From the NCBI RefSeq assembly GCF_022867885.1, contig NZ_JALIFP010000001.1, positions 248,001 through 312,000 of the forward strand: a stretch of DNA of 64,000 nucleotides. The letters are read 5' to 3'. Of the stretch, positions 32,728 through 42,271 are shown piece after piece; position 1 is the stretch's first letter; every line of letters starts with the position of its first letter. A program made the translations under genes and the position numbers. The notes beneath the pieces are model-generated. The model was not told the DNA's origin, ran no database searches, and worked only from the letters and a program-made list of their open reading frames with translations. Source of the DNA: Lederbergia sp. NSJ-179 (lineage in GTDB: Bacteria > Bacillota > Bacilli > Bacillales > Bacillaceae_C).

Positions 32728-34754
32728 TGTTAATAGGAAGAAGAGTCAGCGGCCGCTATAAAGTGATCCGATTAATCGGTGGAGGCGGAATGGCCAATGT
32801 TTATTTGGCTCATGACATGATTCTTGATCGGGATGTCGCAATAAAAATATTACGTTTAGATTTTGCCAATGAAGATGAATTTATTCGACGTTTTCAAAGA
32901 GAAGCTCAATCGGCGACAAGCTTAACTCATGAAAATATTGTCAGCATCTATGATGTTGGCGAAGAAGATGATATCTATTATATTGTCATGGAATTTGTGG
33001 ATGGTATGACTTTAAAGGAATATATCCAAAACTATCATCCACTTGAAATCGAAAAAACAATTGATATTATGAAGCAATTGACTTCAGCAGTTGCTCACGC
33101 CCATCAGAATCATATTATACACAGAGATATCAAACCGCAAAATATTTTAATGGATCATAATGGTCATGTGATGATCACTGATTTTGGAATTGCAATGGCT
33201 TTAAGCGCCACTTCCATCACTCAGACAAATGCTGTTTTAGGATCTGTACATTATTTGTCACCTGAGCAAGCGAGAGGTGGTATGGCAACGAAAAAGTCTG
33301 ATATCTATTCTTTAGGTATTGTGATGTTTGAATTATTAACGGGAAGATTACCGTTTTTTGGTGAATCGGCCATATCTATTGCTTTAAAGCATTTACAAAC
33401 TGATACACCTTCTCCAAGACGCTGGAACCCGATGATTCCGCAAAGTGTGGAAAATATTGTTTTAAAAGCGACGGCAAAAGATCCATTTCAACGCTATGAA
33501 AGTGCCGAGGAGATGGAAAGAGATCTAGATACAGCATTAAATCCGGATCGTTTGCACGAGCAAAAATTTGTGATTCCTGAAGATCATGAGGCAACGAAGG
33601 CGATTCCGATCATATCTGAAGAAGATATTTCAAATATGAACAACCAGACGATTCCTCATCAAAAAAATGGACAGGCGACAATCGCTGCAAATCCCAATAA
33701 CCAACCTAAGCCAAAAAAGAAAAAGCGGAAAAAGTGGCCATGGATTATAGGAAGTATGACAGCCTTGCTTATTTTACTCATCGTCTTTTTTATGTTCCTC
33801 TTGCCCGCGATACAGGCGGCTCAGACGTTCGAGATACCAGATGTAACGGGAGAAGAGTATGAGGATGCAGTGCTTATTCTGACTAAGAAGGGATTAATCG
33901 TAGAGGACCCCTTCGAAATGCCTGATGAAGAAATTCCTGAAGGAAAAGTCATTAAAACGAGTCCTAGGGCGGGTAAACCTGTCAAAAAAGGCCATACCGT
34001 GAATATTTATACGAGTACAGGGAAAGAAAAAATAACATTATCTGATTATACGGGACATCCCATTGATGAAGTAAAAACATTGCTGAAAAGCCAAGGTTTT
34101 AAAGATAACAATATTAAGATAGACGAACAATATGATGAGTCTGCGCCAGGAACAATTCTCGAACAAACGCCCAGTCCAAAATCAGAAGTGGTTCCAGAGG
34201 AGACAACGATTTCCTTTATTGTGAGTGGGGGAGGAGAAAAAATTACGTTAAAAGACTTAAGCGGCTATAATGTGAAAGGGCTGGAAGACTATGAGGAATC
34301 AACAGGTTTAGAAATTGATATGTCTGCTGAAGAGTATTCAGAAACAGTAGACGAGGGGCAAGTAATTTCGCAAGAACCGGAAAAAGGGACAGAGTTGTCC
34401 CAAGGAGACAAGGTCAAGGTTGTCATCTCAAAAGGGAAAGAAGAAATCCCATTTAAGGTCGTTACGAAAGAAATTACAATTCCTTACGAACCTGCTCCTG
34501 ATCAAGAAGAGGAAGGGGAAGACGAAGAGGCTGACCAAGAAAAAGAAGAACCAACACCAACACCGCAAGAAGTGCAGATATTGATTCAAGATATGGACAA
34601 TAATATGTCGGTCCCAGCCGAAACGATCTCAATTTCGAAAACGACCGTAAAGGAATTAACATTCAGAATTGAAAAAGGAAGTAAAGCAAGCTATAAAGTA
34701 GTGAGCGGAGACAGAGTCATATTGGAAGATGATGTGGAATATCCGGAAGAATAA
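32727..34754 (+). CDS. prkC: Serine/threonine protein kinase PrkC with PASTA repeats
   Basis: Membrane receptor kinase that responds to peptidoglycan fragments and promotes spore germination in B. subtilis. The 675-residue protein has a kinase domain (GGGGMANVY, VAIKIL lysine about residue 40, HRDIKPQNIL about 133, DFGIA), a lysine-rich juxtamembrane segment, one membrane helix (about 338-358), then three PASTA repeats (about 362-565) and an acidic Glu-rich linker. ATG 32727 is chosen over the TTG one codon earlier. A MITE-like repeat follows the stop. Confidence 0.96.
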   Translation: MLIGRRVSGRYKVIRLIGGGGMANVYLAHDMILDRDVAIKILRLDFANEDEFIRRFQREAQSATSLTHENIVSIYDVGEEDDIYYIVMEFVDGMTLKEYIQNYHPLEIEKTIDIMKQLTSAVAHAHQNHIIHRDIKPQNILMDHNGHVMITDFGIAMALSATSITQTNAVLGSVHYLSPEQARGGMATKKSDIYSLGIVMFELLTGRLPFFGESAISIALKHLQTDTPSPRRWNPMIPQSVENIVLKATAKDPFQRYESAEEMERDLDTALNPDRLHEQKFVIPEDHEATKAIPIISEEDISNMNNQTIPHQKNGQATIAANPNNQPKPKKKKRKKWPWIIGSMTALLILLIVFFMFLLPAIQAAQTFEIPDVTGEEYEDAVLILTKKGLIVEDPFEMPDEEIPEGKVIKTSPRAGKPVKKGHTVNIYTSTGKEKITLSDYTGHPIDEVKTLLKSQGFKDNNIKIDEQYDESAPGTILEQTPSPKSEVVPEETTISFIVSGGGEKITLKDLSGYNVKGLEDYEESTGLEIDMSAEEYSETVDEGQVISQEPEKGTELSQGDKVKVVISKGKEEIPFKVVTKEITIPYEPAPDQEEEGEDEEADQEKEEPTPTPQEVQILIQDMDNNMSVPAETISISKTTVKELTFRIEKGSKASYKVVSGDRVILEDDVEYPEE

Positions 34755-34756
34755 AA

Positions 34757-34970
34757 GAGCATGTTCAAAAGGAAGATAAAAAGGACCAAGAAGTTCGAGG
34801 CGGCGTAGCTTTGAGCAGCGGACTTGTACAGGATGTACTGACTTCTGCGTTGCCCACAGGACGTGGGCGGTTTTAGCAGAAGAACCTTATCCCGATACGT
34901 GAGCAGCGGAAAAGCAAGCCAACGAAGAAATTCGCTTATGTCTTTTTACCGGACTTTTTGAACTTCCTTT
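34757..34970. repeat. MITE-like dispersed element R2, copy 1
   Basis: An element of about 210 bp bounded by inverted ends TGTTCAAAAGGAAG and CTTTTTGAACTTCC. Inside are AAAAAGGACCAAGAAGTTCG near the left end, two GAGCAGCGGA modules, and hairpins GTAC/GTAC with loop AGGAT (34826-34838) and GCCCAC/GTGGGC with loop AGGAC (34852-34868), the latter enclosed by CTTCTGC/GCAGAAG. On the minus strand the loops read RUCCU, as in the Bacillaceae-1 motif. Copies 2 and 3 are at 58994 and 63059. No transposase is encoded. Confidence 0.85.
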
Positions 34971-34990
34971 AAAATGGAAGGAAAGGTGAC

Positions 34991-35872
34991 ATGGCAGAAG
35001 GAATCATTATAAAAGCTTTAAGCGGATTTTACTACGTCGAAGATAATCAGCAAATCATTCAATGCCGGGGGAGAGGTATATTTCGAAAAAATAAAATCAC
35101 TCCTCTTGTTGGAGATCATGTGGTGTATCAAGCAGAGAATGATAAAGAAGGGTATATCATGGAGATTAAAGCAAGGAAAAATGAATTGATTCGCCCTCCA
35201 ATTGCCAATATTGATCAAGCCATCTTGACTTTTTCTGCAAAAGAGCCGGATTTTAATCCGGTTCTGCTAGACCGATTTCTCGTCTTCATTCAATATCATC
35301 AAATCACACCGCTTATCTGTATCACAAAAACAGATCTTCTTACAGGTGAGGAAAAAAAGGAAATAGAAGAAAGACTATCTGTATATCAAAAGGTTGGGTA
35401 TGAAGTGATTTTTTTGTCGGCCTATTCGACAGATGGGTTCGAACAGTTTCGCTCTTTTATCGCAAATCAAACAAGTGTTTTTGCAGGGCAATCGGGAGTG
35501 GGGAAAACCTCACTTTTGAATGCTCTGCAACCTGGTTTGGAATTGAAAACAAGTAAGATTTCCAGTCATTTAGGTCGAGGGAGACATACAACAAGACATG
35601 TAGAATTCATCCGAATTGGTGATGGACTGATTGCAGATACACCTGGCTTTAGTTCATTGGAATTTAATGAGATAGACATAGAGGATTTAGCATGGACCTT
35701 CCCGGAGATAAGAAATAAAGGAAAAGACTGCAAGTTTCGTGGATGCTTTCATGAAAATGAACCCCATTGTGCCGTTAAAGCGGCAGTAAAAGCGGGGGAC
35801 ATTGATGAACAGCGTTATCAACATTATATACAATTTTTAACTGAAATTAAAGATCGAAAGCCGAGGTATTGA
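34991..35872 (+). CDS. rsgA: Ribosome small-subunit-dependent GTPase RsgA
   Basis: Circularly permuted GTPase that assists 30S maturation. The 293-residue protein has an OB-fold N terminus, G4 TKTDL (about residue 110) preceding G1 GQSGVGKTSLLN (about 170) and G3 DTPGF, then the zinc motif CKFRGCFHENEPHC near the C terminus. The ATG follows GGAAGGAAAGGTGAC. It is adjacent to prkC/prpC, as in B. subtilis, where it is a PrkC substrate. Confidence 0.96.
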   Translation: MAEGIIIKALSGFYYVEDNQQIIQCRGRGIFRKNKITPLVGDHVVYQAENDKEGYIMEIKARKNELIRPPIANIDQAILTFSAKEPDFNPVLLDRFLVFIQYHQITPLICITKTDLLTGEEKKEIEERLSVYQKVGYEVIFLSAYSTDGFEQFRSFIANQTSVFAGQSGVGKTSLLNALQPGLELKTSKISSHLGRGRHTTRHVEFIRIGDGLIADTPGFSSLEFNEIDIEDLAWTFPEIRNKGKDCKFRGCFHENEPHCAVKAAVKAGDIDEQRYQHYIQFLTEIKDRKPRY

Positions 35873-35876
35873 CGTT

Positions 35877-36527
35877 ATGAAAATTGCACCTTCCGTATTG
35901 TCGGCAGACTTTACAAAGCTGGGAGAGGAAATTAAAGAAGTAGAAGCAGGCGGGGCAGACTATATCCATATTGATGTGATGGATGGCCATTTTGTACCGA
36001 ATATTACGATGGGACCCTTGGTTGTTCAGGCAGTGAAAAAAACGACAAACCTTCCATTGGATGTCCATTTAATGATTGAACAGCCGGAACGCTATATCCA
36101 AGAATTCGCTGATGCTGGAGCAGATTTATTAACCATCCATATTGAAGCAGATAAACATATACATCGAACACTTCAAGAAATTAGAAGGTTAGGGATTAAG
36201 CCCGGGGTCGTGCTTAATCCTGTGACACCAGCCTCCATGATCACCCATATTTTGGAAGAAATCGATATGATTTTAGTCATGACGGTCAATCCGGGATTCG
36301 GAGGACAAACATTTATTCAGCCAATGTTGGCAAAAATTCAGGAAATAAAAAAAATGATTCAAGCTAGAAACCTTCATATTGATATTGAGGTAGACGGAGG
36401 GATTGATGCTCATACGGCCAAACTGTGTAGACAGGCTGGAGCCAATATTTTCGTGGCAGGTTCGGCGATTTTTGGGCAACCGAATCGGAAATTAGCGATT
36501 CAAGAGATCCGTTCTAGTATTTTGTGA
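35877..36527 (+). CDS. rpe: Ribulose-phosphate 3-epimerase
   Basis: Interconverts ribulose 5-phosphate and xylulose 5-phosphate in the pentose phosphate pathway. The 216-residue TIM barrel shows APSVLSADF, HIDVMDGHFVPNITMGP (metal His/Asp), DVHLMIEQP, MTVNPGFGGQ and EVDGGIDAHT. It starts 4 nt after rsgA and its stop overlaps the alternative thiN start. Confidence 0.97.
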   Translation: MKIAPSVLSADFTKLGEEIKEVEAGGADYIHIDVMDGHFVPNITMGPLVVQAVKKTTNLPLDVHLMIEQPERYIQEFADAGADLLTIHIEADKHIHRTLQEIRRLGIKPGVVLNPVTPASMITHILEEIDMILVMTVNPGFGGQTFIQPMLAKIQEIKKMIQARNLHIDIEVDGGIDAHTAKLCRQAGANIFVAGSAIFGQPNRKLAIQEIRSSIL

Positions 36528-36529
36528 AA

Positions 36530-37174
36530 ATGAGAATCCATATTGTAGCTGGCGGCCCTCCACAACTAATACCGGATCTTACGTTGTTCGATGGGAATGA
36601 TGTTCTGTGGATAGGCGTTGATCGCGGAGTTTATTATGTATTAAAATATAATCTTGCTCCAACACTTGCAATTGGCGATTTCGATTCTGTTACTCCGGAG
36701 GAATGGGAGCTCATCCAACGAAGTACAAAGGAATTGGAGACTTATCATCCGGAAAAAGACGAAACAGATATGGAATTAGCATTAATATGGGCATCCCAGC
36801 AAAATCCAACCAATATTAAAATTTTCGGGGCTACTGGGGGAAGGCTTGATCACTTTTTAGCCAATACCTTTCTGCTAACCAAATACCAAAAACCTGATTC
36901 ATTTTCTATTGAAATCATTGATCTTCAAAATGAATTATCTTTCTTTTATCCTGGTCAATACCAGGTGAAGATGAATAGGGATAAAAAATATATTTCCTTT
37001 ATCCCCCTTAGCTTAGAAGTGAGCGGATTATCGCTAACCGGTTTTAAATACCCACTTTTCAATCAAAATATAGATTTTGCTTCTTCCTTATGTATAAGCA
37101 ATGAACTTATACAAAAAACTGGTACTTTTTCATTTGAAAAAGGCATATTAATGATGGTAAGAAGTAATGATTAA
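36530..37174 (+). CDS. thiN: Thiamine pyrophosphokinase
   Basis: Transfers pyrophosphate from ATP to thiamine to give the cofactor TPP. The 214-residue protein has an N-terminal catalytic domain with VAGGPP (residues 6-11), GVDRGVYYVL, AIGDFDSVTPEE (about 48-59), KDETDMELAL and GATGGRLDH, and a smaller C-terminal thiamine-binding domain. GTG 36524 is in frame, but ATG 36530 matches the family start; neither has a strong ribosome site, suggesting coupling to rpe. Confidence 0.93.
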   Translation: MRIHIVAGGPPQLIPDLTLFDGNDVLWIGVDRGVYYVLKYNLAPTLAIGDFDSVTPEEWELIQRSTKELETYHPEKDETDMELALIWASQQNPTNIKIFGATGGRLDHFLANTFLLTKYQKPDSFSIEIIDLQNELSFFYPGQYQVKMNRDKKYISFIPLSLEVSGLSLTGFKYPLFNQNIDFASSLCISNELIQKTGTFSFEKGILMMVRSND

Positions 37175-37258
37175 ATCTTTAGGCGAGTACTTATCTATAA
37201 ACAATGAATATACTATTAGGGGTAAATATGGGTATTTTCTAGGTTAGGAGGGAATGAA

Positions 37259-37339
37259 GTGAGATTTTATACGATTAAACTTCCAAGATTTTTAGGTGGA
37301 ATTGTAAGGGCCATGCTGGGGGCGTTTAAAAAGGGGTAA
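37259..37339 (+). CDS. spoVM: Stage V sporulation protein M (SpoVM), 26 aa
   Basis: Tiny amphipathic peptide that recognises the convex forespore membrane and anchors the spore-coat basement ATPase SpoIVA. The 26 codons start with GTG preceded by TAGGAGGG at a 6-nt spacing. Residues 1-12 read MRFYTIKLPRFL, then GGIVRAMLGAF and the basic end KKG. Only a few conservative changes separate it from the B. subtilis peptide. Position between thiN and rpmB is the same. It shows that the organism is an endospore former. Confidence 0.96.
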   Translation: MRFYTIKLPRFLGGIVRAMLGAFKKG

Positions 37340-37422
37340 GCCGCTTGACCCTTATAGATGAGCTTAAGTCCTTGGAAACGGTCATAAGATGGACTAAGAA
37401 GTTGATACACCTTACATTTTGG

Positions 37423-37465
37423 TCATCACAAAAAGGCGTCCTTAGCAGACGCCTTTTTGTGATGA
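37423..37465. terminator. Strong bidirectional terminator between spoVM and rpmB
   Basis: Perfect 18-bp stem TCATCACAAAAAGGCGTC / GACGCCTTTTTGTGATGA around CTTAGCA. The run of T within the right arm and of A within the left arm allows termination in both directions for these convergent genes. Confidence 0.9.
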
Positions 37466-37470
37466 CTTTA

Positions 37471-37659
37471 TTATACTCGTTCAACTTTTCCGGATTTAAG
37501 AGCTCTTGCGGAAACCCAAACACGTTTTGGTTTACCGTCTACAAGGATCCTCACTTTATGGAGATTTGCTTTCCATGTACGTTTATTCGCATTCATCGCG
37601 TGTGAACGTTTATTTCCAGATCTTGTTTTACGACCGGTGACGACACATTGTTTTGCCAT
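37471..37659 (-). CDS. rpmB: 50S ribosomal protein L28
   Basis: Large-subunit protein of 62 residues with [20 protein letters not shown] at the N terminus and [17 protein letters not shown] at the end. Only one cysteine (residue 5) is present and the zinc-binding CxxC pairs are absent, so this is the zinc-independent form. The start has AGGAGGG upstream on the minus strand. It is convergent with spoVM and divergent from yloU. Confidence 0.96.
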   Translation of the reverse strand: MAKQCVVTGRKTRSGNKRSHAMNANKRTWKANLHKVRILVDGKPKRVWVSARALKSGKVERV

Positions 37660-37733
37660 TCTATATTCCCTCCTGTCACTGAAGTCAAACTATTCATTCG
37701 TTCATTCCTTCAATTTTGATCAGACACTTACAT

Positions 37734-37762
37734 AATTTATCATACATACCTGCTGATTGCAA
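37734..37762 (-). promoter_or_regulatory. SigA promoter of rpmB
   Basis: On the minus strand TTGCAA (37762-37757), a 17-nt spacer and TAAATT (37739-37734), about 75 nt before the rpmB start. A hairpin TAGCGA/TCGCTA (37769-37783) lies just upstream. No other feature is evident in 37784-37928 apart from the leader of yloU. Confidence 0.6.
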
Positions 37763-37928
37763 TCATCTTAGCGATGCTCGCTAGGTTTCTTTTTGTAAAA
37801 TCAAAATAGGGAAAGCTTTAAAAAAGGAGTCCGGTATAGTAAAATATCCTTATCTATGTTGTGAGTGCGTTAACAAACGATTATGGTGTATTATGTGAGG
37901 GATTTCGTCTAAATAAGGAGGAATTTAC

Positions 37929-38291
37929 ATGTCCATAGAATTAAAAAATAGCTACGGCTATATTGATATTTCCAATGAAGTTATTGCAACCATTGCAGGA
38001 GGTGCGGCAATGGATTGCTATGGAATTGTCGGGATGGCTTCTAAAAATCAAATTAAAGATGGGATAACTGATATTTTACGAAGAGAAAATTTTACTCGTG
38101 GAATCATTGTTCGTCAGGAAGAAGAAGCTTTACACATAGATATGTATATTATTGTCAGTTATGGAACGAAAATTTCTGAAGTCGCTCATAATGTACAATC
38201 CAAGGTGAAATATACACTTGAACAGACAATCGGAGTTGCCGCTGACACAGTTAATATTTATGTTCAAGGGGTCCGTGTAGTGAATCCGTGA
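37929..38291 (+). CDS. yloU: Asp23/Gls24 family envelope protein YloU
   Basis: Small 120-residue Asp23-like protein, a family of abundant membrane-associated stress proteins of Gram-positives. The family signature is visible in GYIDISNEVIATIAGGAAMDCYGIVGMA split across residues 10-37, followed by the amphipathic beta/alpha core (VIVSYGTKISEVAHNVQ and VNIYVQGVRV). ATG follows AAGGAGGAATTTAC. It forms a pair with yloV, as in other Firmicutes; in that pair it may act in fatty-acid kinase or envelope physiology, but this is not settled. Confidence 0.92.
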   Translation: MSIELKNSYGYIDISNEVIATIAGGAAMDCYGIVGMASKNQIKDGITDILRRENFTRGIIVRQEEEALHIDMYIIVSYGTKISEVAHNVQSKVKYTLEQTIGVAADTVNIYVQGVRVVNP

Positions 38292-38309
38292 TGGAGGAGG
38301 GAAAAATTA

Positions 38310-39980
38310 GTGGCTATACAAACATTGGATGGAAATCAATTTGCTGAAATGATCTTAAAAGGGGCCAACCATTTGGAGGCCAATGCCCAAATGGTTGACG
38401 CATTAAATGTGTTTCCAGTACCTGATGGGGATACCGGGACCAATATGAATCTTTCCATGACTTCAGGATCAAAGGAAGTACAGAAAAACAAACAGGCCCA
38501 TATCGGGAAAGTCGCAATGGCTTTATCTAAAGGCCTTCTAATGGGGGCGCGTGGGAATTCAGGTGTTATTTTATCCCAGCTTTTTCGTGGGTTTGCGAAA
38601 GAAATTGAGCATAAATCATTTCTAGATGCGTCTGAATTTGCTTCTGCATTTGAAGCTGGGGTAAAAACAGCATATAAAGCAGTCATGAAACCTGTAGAAG
38701 GGACCATTTTGACAGTCGCAAAAGATTCGGCGAAAAAAGCGGTAGAAATAGCCAAAGCAGAAAAGAATATTATCGTGATTATGGAAGCTGTTTTACAAGA
38801 GGCTAAAGCCTCGTTAAAACGGACACCCGACCTTTTGCCGGTTCTAAAAGAAGTAGGCGTTGTCGATAGCGGTGGCCAAGGTTTAGTCTGTGTGTATGAA
38901 GGATTTTTAGCTTCGTTAAAGGGAGAATCATTACCAAATACACCTGCCCTTGAACCAAGTATGGATGAACTTGTGAATGCACAACATCATCAGAGCGTAC
39001 AAGGATTCCTACGTACGGAAGATATTGTGTACGGATATTGTACGGAATTTATGGTGAAGTTTGAGAACAATAAAAAGAAATTTTCGGAGCAGGCTTTTCA
39101 AGAGGATTTAAGTCATTTTGGGGACTCCTTACTTGTTATATCAGATGATGAGGTAGTGAAAGTTCACATCCATTCGGAAGAGCCCGGTAAAGTTCTTTCC
39201 TATGGTCAGCAATATGGAAGCTTAATCAATATGAAAATAGAGAATATGCGTGAACAGCACAGTTCCATCTTAGAAAAGGACAGACATCAAGGGAATAAAG
39301 AGAATGCAGGCTCAAAAGAAAAGCAACCATATGCCATTATTGCTGTTTCGATGGGATCTGGAATCGCTGAACTTTTCAAAAGTATCGGAGCTTCCAGGGT
39401 CATTGAAGGTGGGCAAACGATGAATCCTAGTACGGAGGATATTGTCAAAGCGATTCAATCCACACAGGCTGAAAAAATTCTTCTTCTTCCTAATAATAAG
39501 AATATTATTATGGCAGCGGAACAAGCCGCTCAGGTAGTAGAGGAAGAGGTATTGGTTGTCCCTACAAAGACCGTACCGCAAGGGTTAGCTGCTATTTTAG
39601 CCTTTAATCCTTCTGCCTCACTTGAACAAAATGGAAAGGGAATGAAGGAGGCTTCAGAAGAAATCAAAACAGGGCAAATCACGTATGCTGTACGTGATAC
39701 GGTGATTGATGGGTTATCGATTCAAAAGGATGATTACATGGGGATTCATGATGGGAAGATCGTAGAAGCGAATCAAGATTTGACAACTACAGCCCAAAAC
39801 CTGTTAAAAACAATGATTGATGATGATTCTGAAATTCTTACCATTCTTTATGGTGAAGACACCCAATCAAACGAGGTGGATCAATTGGTTGATTATCTAA
39901 ATGAACATTATGAAGATCTTGAAGTAGAAGTTCATAATGGAAAGCAACCACTTTATCCGTATATTTTTTCAGTGGAGTAA
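38310..39980 (+). CDS. fakA: Fatty acid kinase catalytic subunit FakA-like (YloV)
   Basis: ATP-binding DhaL-type kinase that phosphorylates exogenous fatty acids presented by FakB proteins. The 556-residue protein has the DhaL domain (about 8-200) with PVPDGDTGTNMNLSMTSG (about 36-53) and GARGNSGVILSQ (about 78), and a C-terminal domain (about 220-556) with an ALPNNKN-like ILLLPNNKNIIMAAEQA. GTG start with GGAGGAGGG upstream. In B. subtilis sdaAB and sdaAA follow; here recG does. Confidence 0.9.
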   Translation: MAIQTLDGNQFAEMILKGANHLEANAQMVDALNVFPVPDGDTGTNMNLSMTSGSKEVQKNKQAHIGKVAMALSKGLLMGARGNSGVILSQLFRGFAKEIEHKSFLDASEFASAFEAGVKTAYKAVMKPVEGTILTVAKDSAKKAVEIAKAEKNIIVIMEAVLQEAKASLKRTPDLLPVLKEVGVVDSGGQGLVCVYEGFLASLKGESLPNTPALEPSMDELVNAQHHQSVQGFLRTEDIVYGYCTEFMVKFENNKKKFSEQAFQEDLSHFGDSLLVISDDEVVKVHIHSEEPGKVLSYGQQYGSLINMKIENMREQHSSILEKDRHQGNKENAGSKEKQPYAIIAVSMGSGIAELFKSIGASRVIEGGQTMNPSTEDIVKAIQSTQAEKILLLPNNKNIIMAAEQAAQVVEEEVLVVPTKTVPQGLAAILAFNPSASLEQNGKGMKEASEEIKTGQITYAVRDTVIDGLSIQKDDYMGIHDGKIVEANQDLTTTAQNLLKTMIDDDSEILTILYGEDTQSNEVDQLVDYLNEHYEDLEVEVHNGKQPLYPYIFSVE

Positions 39981-39989
39981 AATAGATAT

Positions 39990-40020
39990 AATAGAAGGGG
40001 GAACCCTTCTATTTCATTTT
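39990..40020 (+). terminator. Terminator after yloV
   Basis: Stem AATAGAAGGG / CCCTTCTATT (10 bp) with loop GGAA, followed by TCATTTT. The T run is interrupted, so efficiency is uncertain. Confidence 0.6.
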
Positions 40021-40051
40021 AATTCGATTAGTGCAGGGAGTGTAAAGAAAG

Positions 40052-42100
40052 GTGAATAGTTCGCTTGAGGGATCAACAACATTATTAAATGGGATTGGAG
40101 AGGAAACAGCACAAACACTCTCTGAAATGGGGATCGAGAATATTCATGATTTATTGAATTACCTTCCGTATCGATATGAAGACGTAAGGCTGCGTGATCT
40201 AAAGGAAGTGAGCCATGGTGAAAAAATAACGATCGAAGGTAGTGTTCATAGTGATCCAACGATTGTTTATTATGGGAGAAAGAAAAATAGATTAGTGATT
40301 CATTTACTCGTTGATCGATATTTGATTAAGGCTGTTTTTTTTAATCGAGCTTTTTTAAAAGGGAAAATATCAATCGGTGATACGATCATTGTCTCAGGGA
40401 AATGGGATAAGCATCGTTTGACCATTACCGGACAAGATATTCAAATTAATCCACAGGAACGAACAAATGATTTTGAACCTGTTTATCCTTTAAAAGGATC
40501 TATCACAATTAAAGCTTTAAAAAGATTTATCGCTCAAGCATTTCGAGAATTTGGTGATTTTATTCCTGAAACTTTACCCCCTGATTTATTAATAAAATAT
40601 AAACTTCCAAGTAGAAAAGATGCTTTAAAAAAAATTCACTTTCCACAAGACCTTTCTGAGGTAAAAGAGGCAAGAAGGCGATTGATTTATGAAGAATTCT
40701 TCTTCTTTCAACTAAAATTACAGGCTTTCCGAAAACTGGAAAGGGAAGCATCTATAGGCCTCTCTCAACAATATAATTTGAAACAATTAAAAAAATTCAT
40801 TCACTCTCTCCCCTTTGAATTGACCAATGCACAGAAAAAGGTTGTCAATGAAATTTGTAAAGATTTAAAATCTCCTTATAAAATGAATCGTTTATTGCAA
40901 GGAGATGTTGGGTCTGGGAAAACGATTGTAGCCGCTATTGCTCTCTATGCCAGTGTGACAGCCGGTTATCAGGGCGCTTTGATGGTGCCAACAGAAATTT
41001 TGGCGGAGCAGCATTTTTCCTCATTAAAATCCTTATTTGAGCAGACAGATATTACGATTGAATGGCTAACAAGCTCTGTAAAAGGGAAAAAACGGGAAGA
41101 AATACTTGCGAAGCTAGCTACAGGTGAAATCAATATTTTAATAGGGACCCATGCCCTTATTCAACAAGATGTCATTTTTGAAAAATTAGGTTTGGTTATA
41201 ACGGATGAACAACATCGTTTTGGTGTGGAACAGCGACGAGTTTTACGGGAAAAAGGGGAGAAACCTGATGTGTTATTTATGACCGCTACCCCGATTCCTC
41301 GAACATTAGCGATCACTGTTTTCGGAGAAATGGATGTTTCGGTAATCAATGAGATGCCAGCCGGTCGAAAAAAAGTAGAGACTCATTGGGTTAAACATAA
41401 AATGCTGAATCGTGTACTAGAATTTATTGATAACGAATTAGCAAAAGGGAGACAAGCTTATATAATTTGTCCCTTAATAGAAGAGTCGGATAAACTAGAT
41501 GTTCAAAATGCCATTGATGTCTATGAGTTATTATCACAGTATTTCAAAGATAAATATCAAATAGGTTTGATGCACGGAAAATTACCATCGAAAGAAAAAG
41601 AGGATGTCATGAGAGCGTTTAGTGTTAATCAGATACAGCTACTCGTCTCTACCACTGTTGTAGAAGTTGGAGTCAATGTTCCAAATGCTTCTCTTATGGT
41701 AGTCTATGATGCCGAACGCTTTGGACTTTCACAGCTACACCAGCTCCGAGGAAGGGTAGGACGTGGTAGTGAGCAATCCTATTGCATTTTATTAGCTGAT
41801 CCTAAATCAGATGTGGGAAAAGAACGGATGAGGATCATGACGGAAACAACCGATGGGTTCGAGTTAAGCGAAAGAGATTTAGAGTTGCGTGGTCCTGGTG
41901 ACTTTTTTGGCAAAAAACAAAGTGGATTACCTGAGTTTAAAATCGCTGATATGGTTCATGATTACCGAGCACTCGAAACAGCTCGTAATGATACAGCTAC
42001 TCTACTTGAACAAGAATCCTTTTGGGAAAGCCCAGAGTATGCACCGTTGCGAAATTATTTATCTAAGTCGGGAGTATTAAAAGGGGAAAAATTAGATTGA
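40052..42100 (+). CDS. recG: ATP-dependent DNA helicase RecG
   Basis: Branch-migrating helicase for stalled forks and Holliday junctions. The 682-residue protein has the wedge/OB domain (about 50-150), Walker A LLQGDVGSGKTIVA (about 283), the DEQH box (about 383) and the C-terminal helicase motifs VVEVGVNVPNA and QLRGRVGR. GTG start with an upstream GGGAGTGTAAAGAAAG. A degenerate repeat block follows. Confidence 0.96.
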   Translation: MNSSLEGSTTLLNGIGEETAQTLSEMGIENIHDLLNYLPYRYEDVRLRDLKEVSHGEKITIEGSVHSDPTIVYYGRKKNRLVIHLLVDRYLIKAVFFNRAFLKGKISIGDTIIVSGKWDKHRLTITGQDIQINPQERTNDFEPVYPLKGSITIKALKRFIAQAFREFGDFIPETLPPDLLIKYKLPSRKDALKKIHFPQDLSEVKEARRRLIYEEFFFFQLKLQAFRKLEREASIGLSQQYNLKQLKKFIHSLPFELTNAQKKVVNEICKDLKSPYKMNRLLQGDVGSGKTIVAAIALYASVTAGYQGALMVPTEILAEQHFSSLKSLFEQTDITIEWLTSSVKGKKREEILAKLATGEINILIGTHALIQQDVIFEKLGLVITDEQHRFGVEQRRVLREKGEKPDVLFMTATPIPRTLAITVFGEMDVSVINEMPAGRKKVETHWVKHKMLNRVLEFIDNELAKGRQAYIICPLIEESDKLDVQNAIDVYELLSQYFKDKYQIGLMHGKLPSKEKEDVMRAFSVNQIQLLVSTTVVEVGVNVPNASLMVVYDAERFGLSQLHQLRGRVGRGSEQSYCILLADPKSDVGKERMRIMTETTDGFELSERDLELRGPGDFFGKKQSGLPEFKIADMVHDYRALETARNDTATLLEQESFWESPEYAPLRNYLSKSGVLKGEKLD

Positions 42101-42111
42101 ACATTTATAGG

Positions 42112-42240
42112 ATGAACGGCTAGGGGAGCGATGACAATCGCCACGCCAAGTCTGACCTACATCGTGTGGGCCTTACAGCTAAGGACGCGACGACAAACGC
42201 CACGCCGGTCTGACCTACATCGTGTGGGCCTAGCCGCTGG
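42112..42240. repeat. Degenerate dispersed repeat, two 59-bp units
   Basis: Units starting at 42128 and 42187 share GCGAYGACAAWCGCCACGCC and TCTGACCTACATCGTGTGGG. The hairpin CCTAC/GTGGG has loop ATCGT in both, where the related elements elsewhere in the window have ATCCT. It therefore looks like a decayed, duplicated member of the same family, between recG and the fapR promoter. Confidence 0.6.
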
Positions 42241-42271
42241 GCGTTAAGTCCACAGAGGAGCTGCGTAAAGG

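Noticed and set aside
34826-34868. CsrA binding sites (GGA in hairpin loops)
   Set aside because: The loops are AGGAY, but the A two bases before GGA required by the CsrA consensus is missing; the minus-strand RUCCU reading fits better.
37326-37605. Open frames opposite rpmB and across the spoVM stop
   Set aside because: Shadows of rpmB and of the strong terminator hairpin; no ribosome site.
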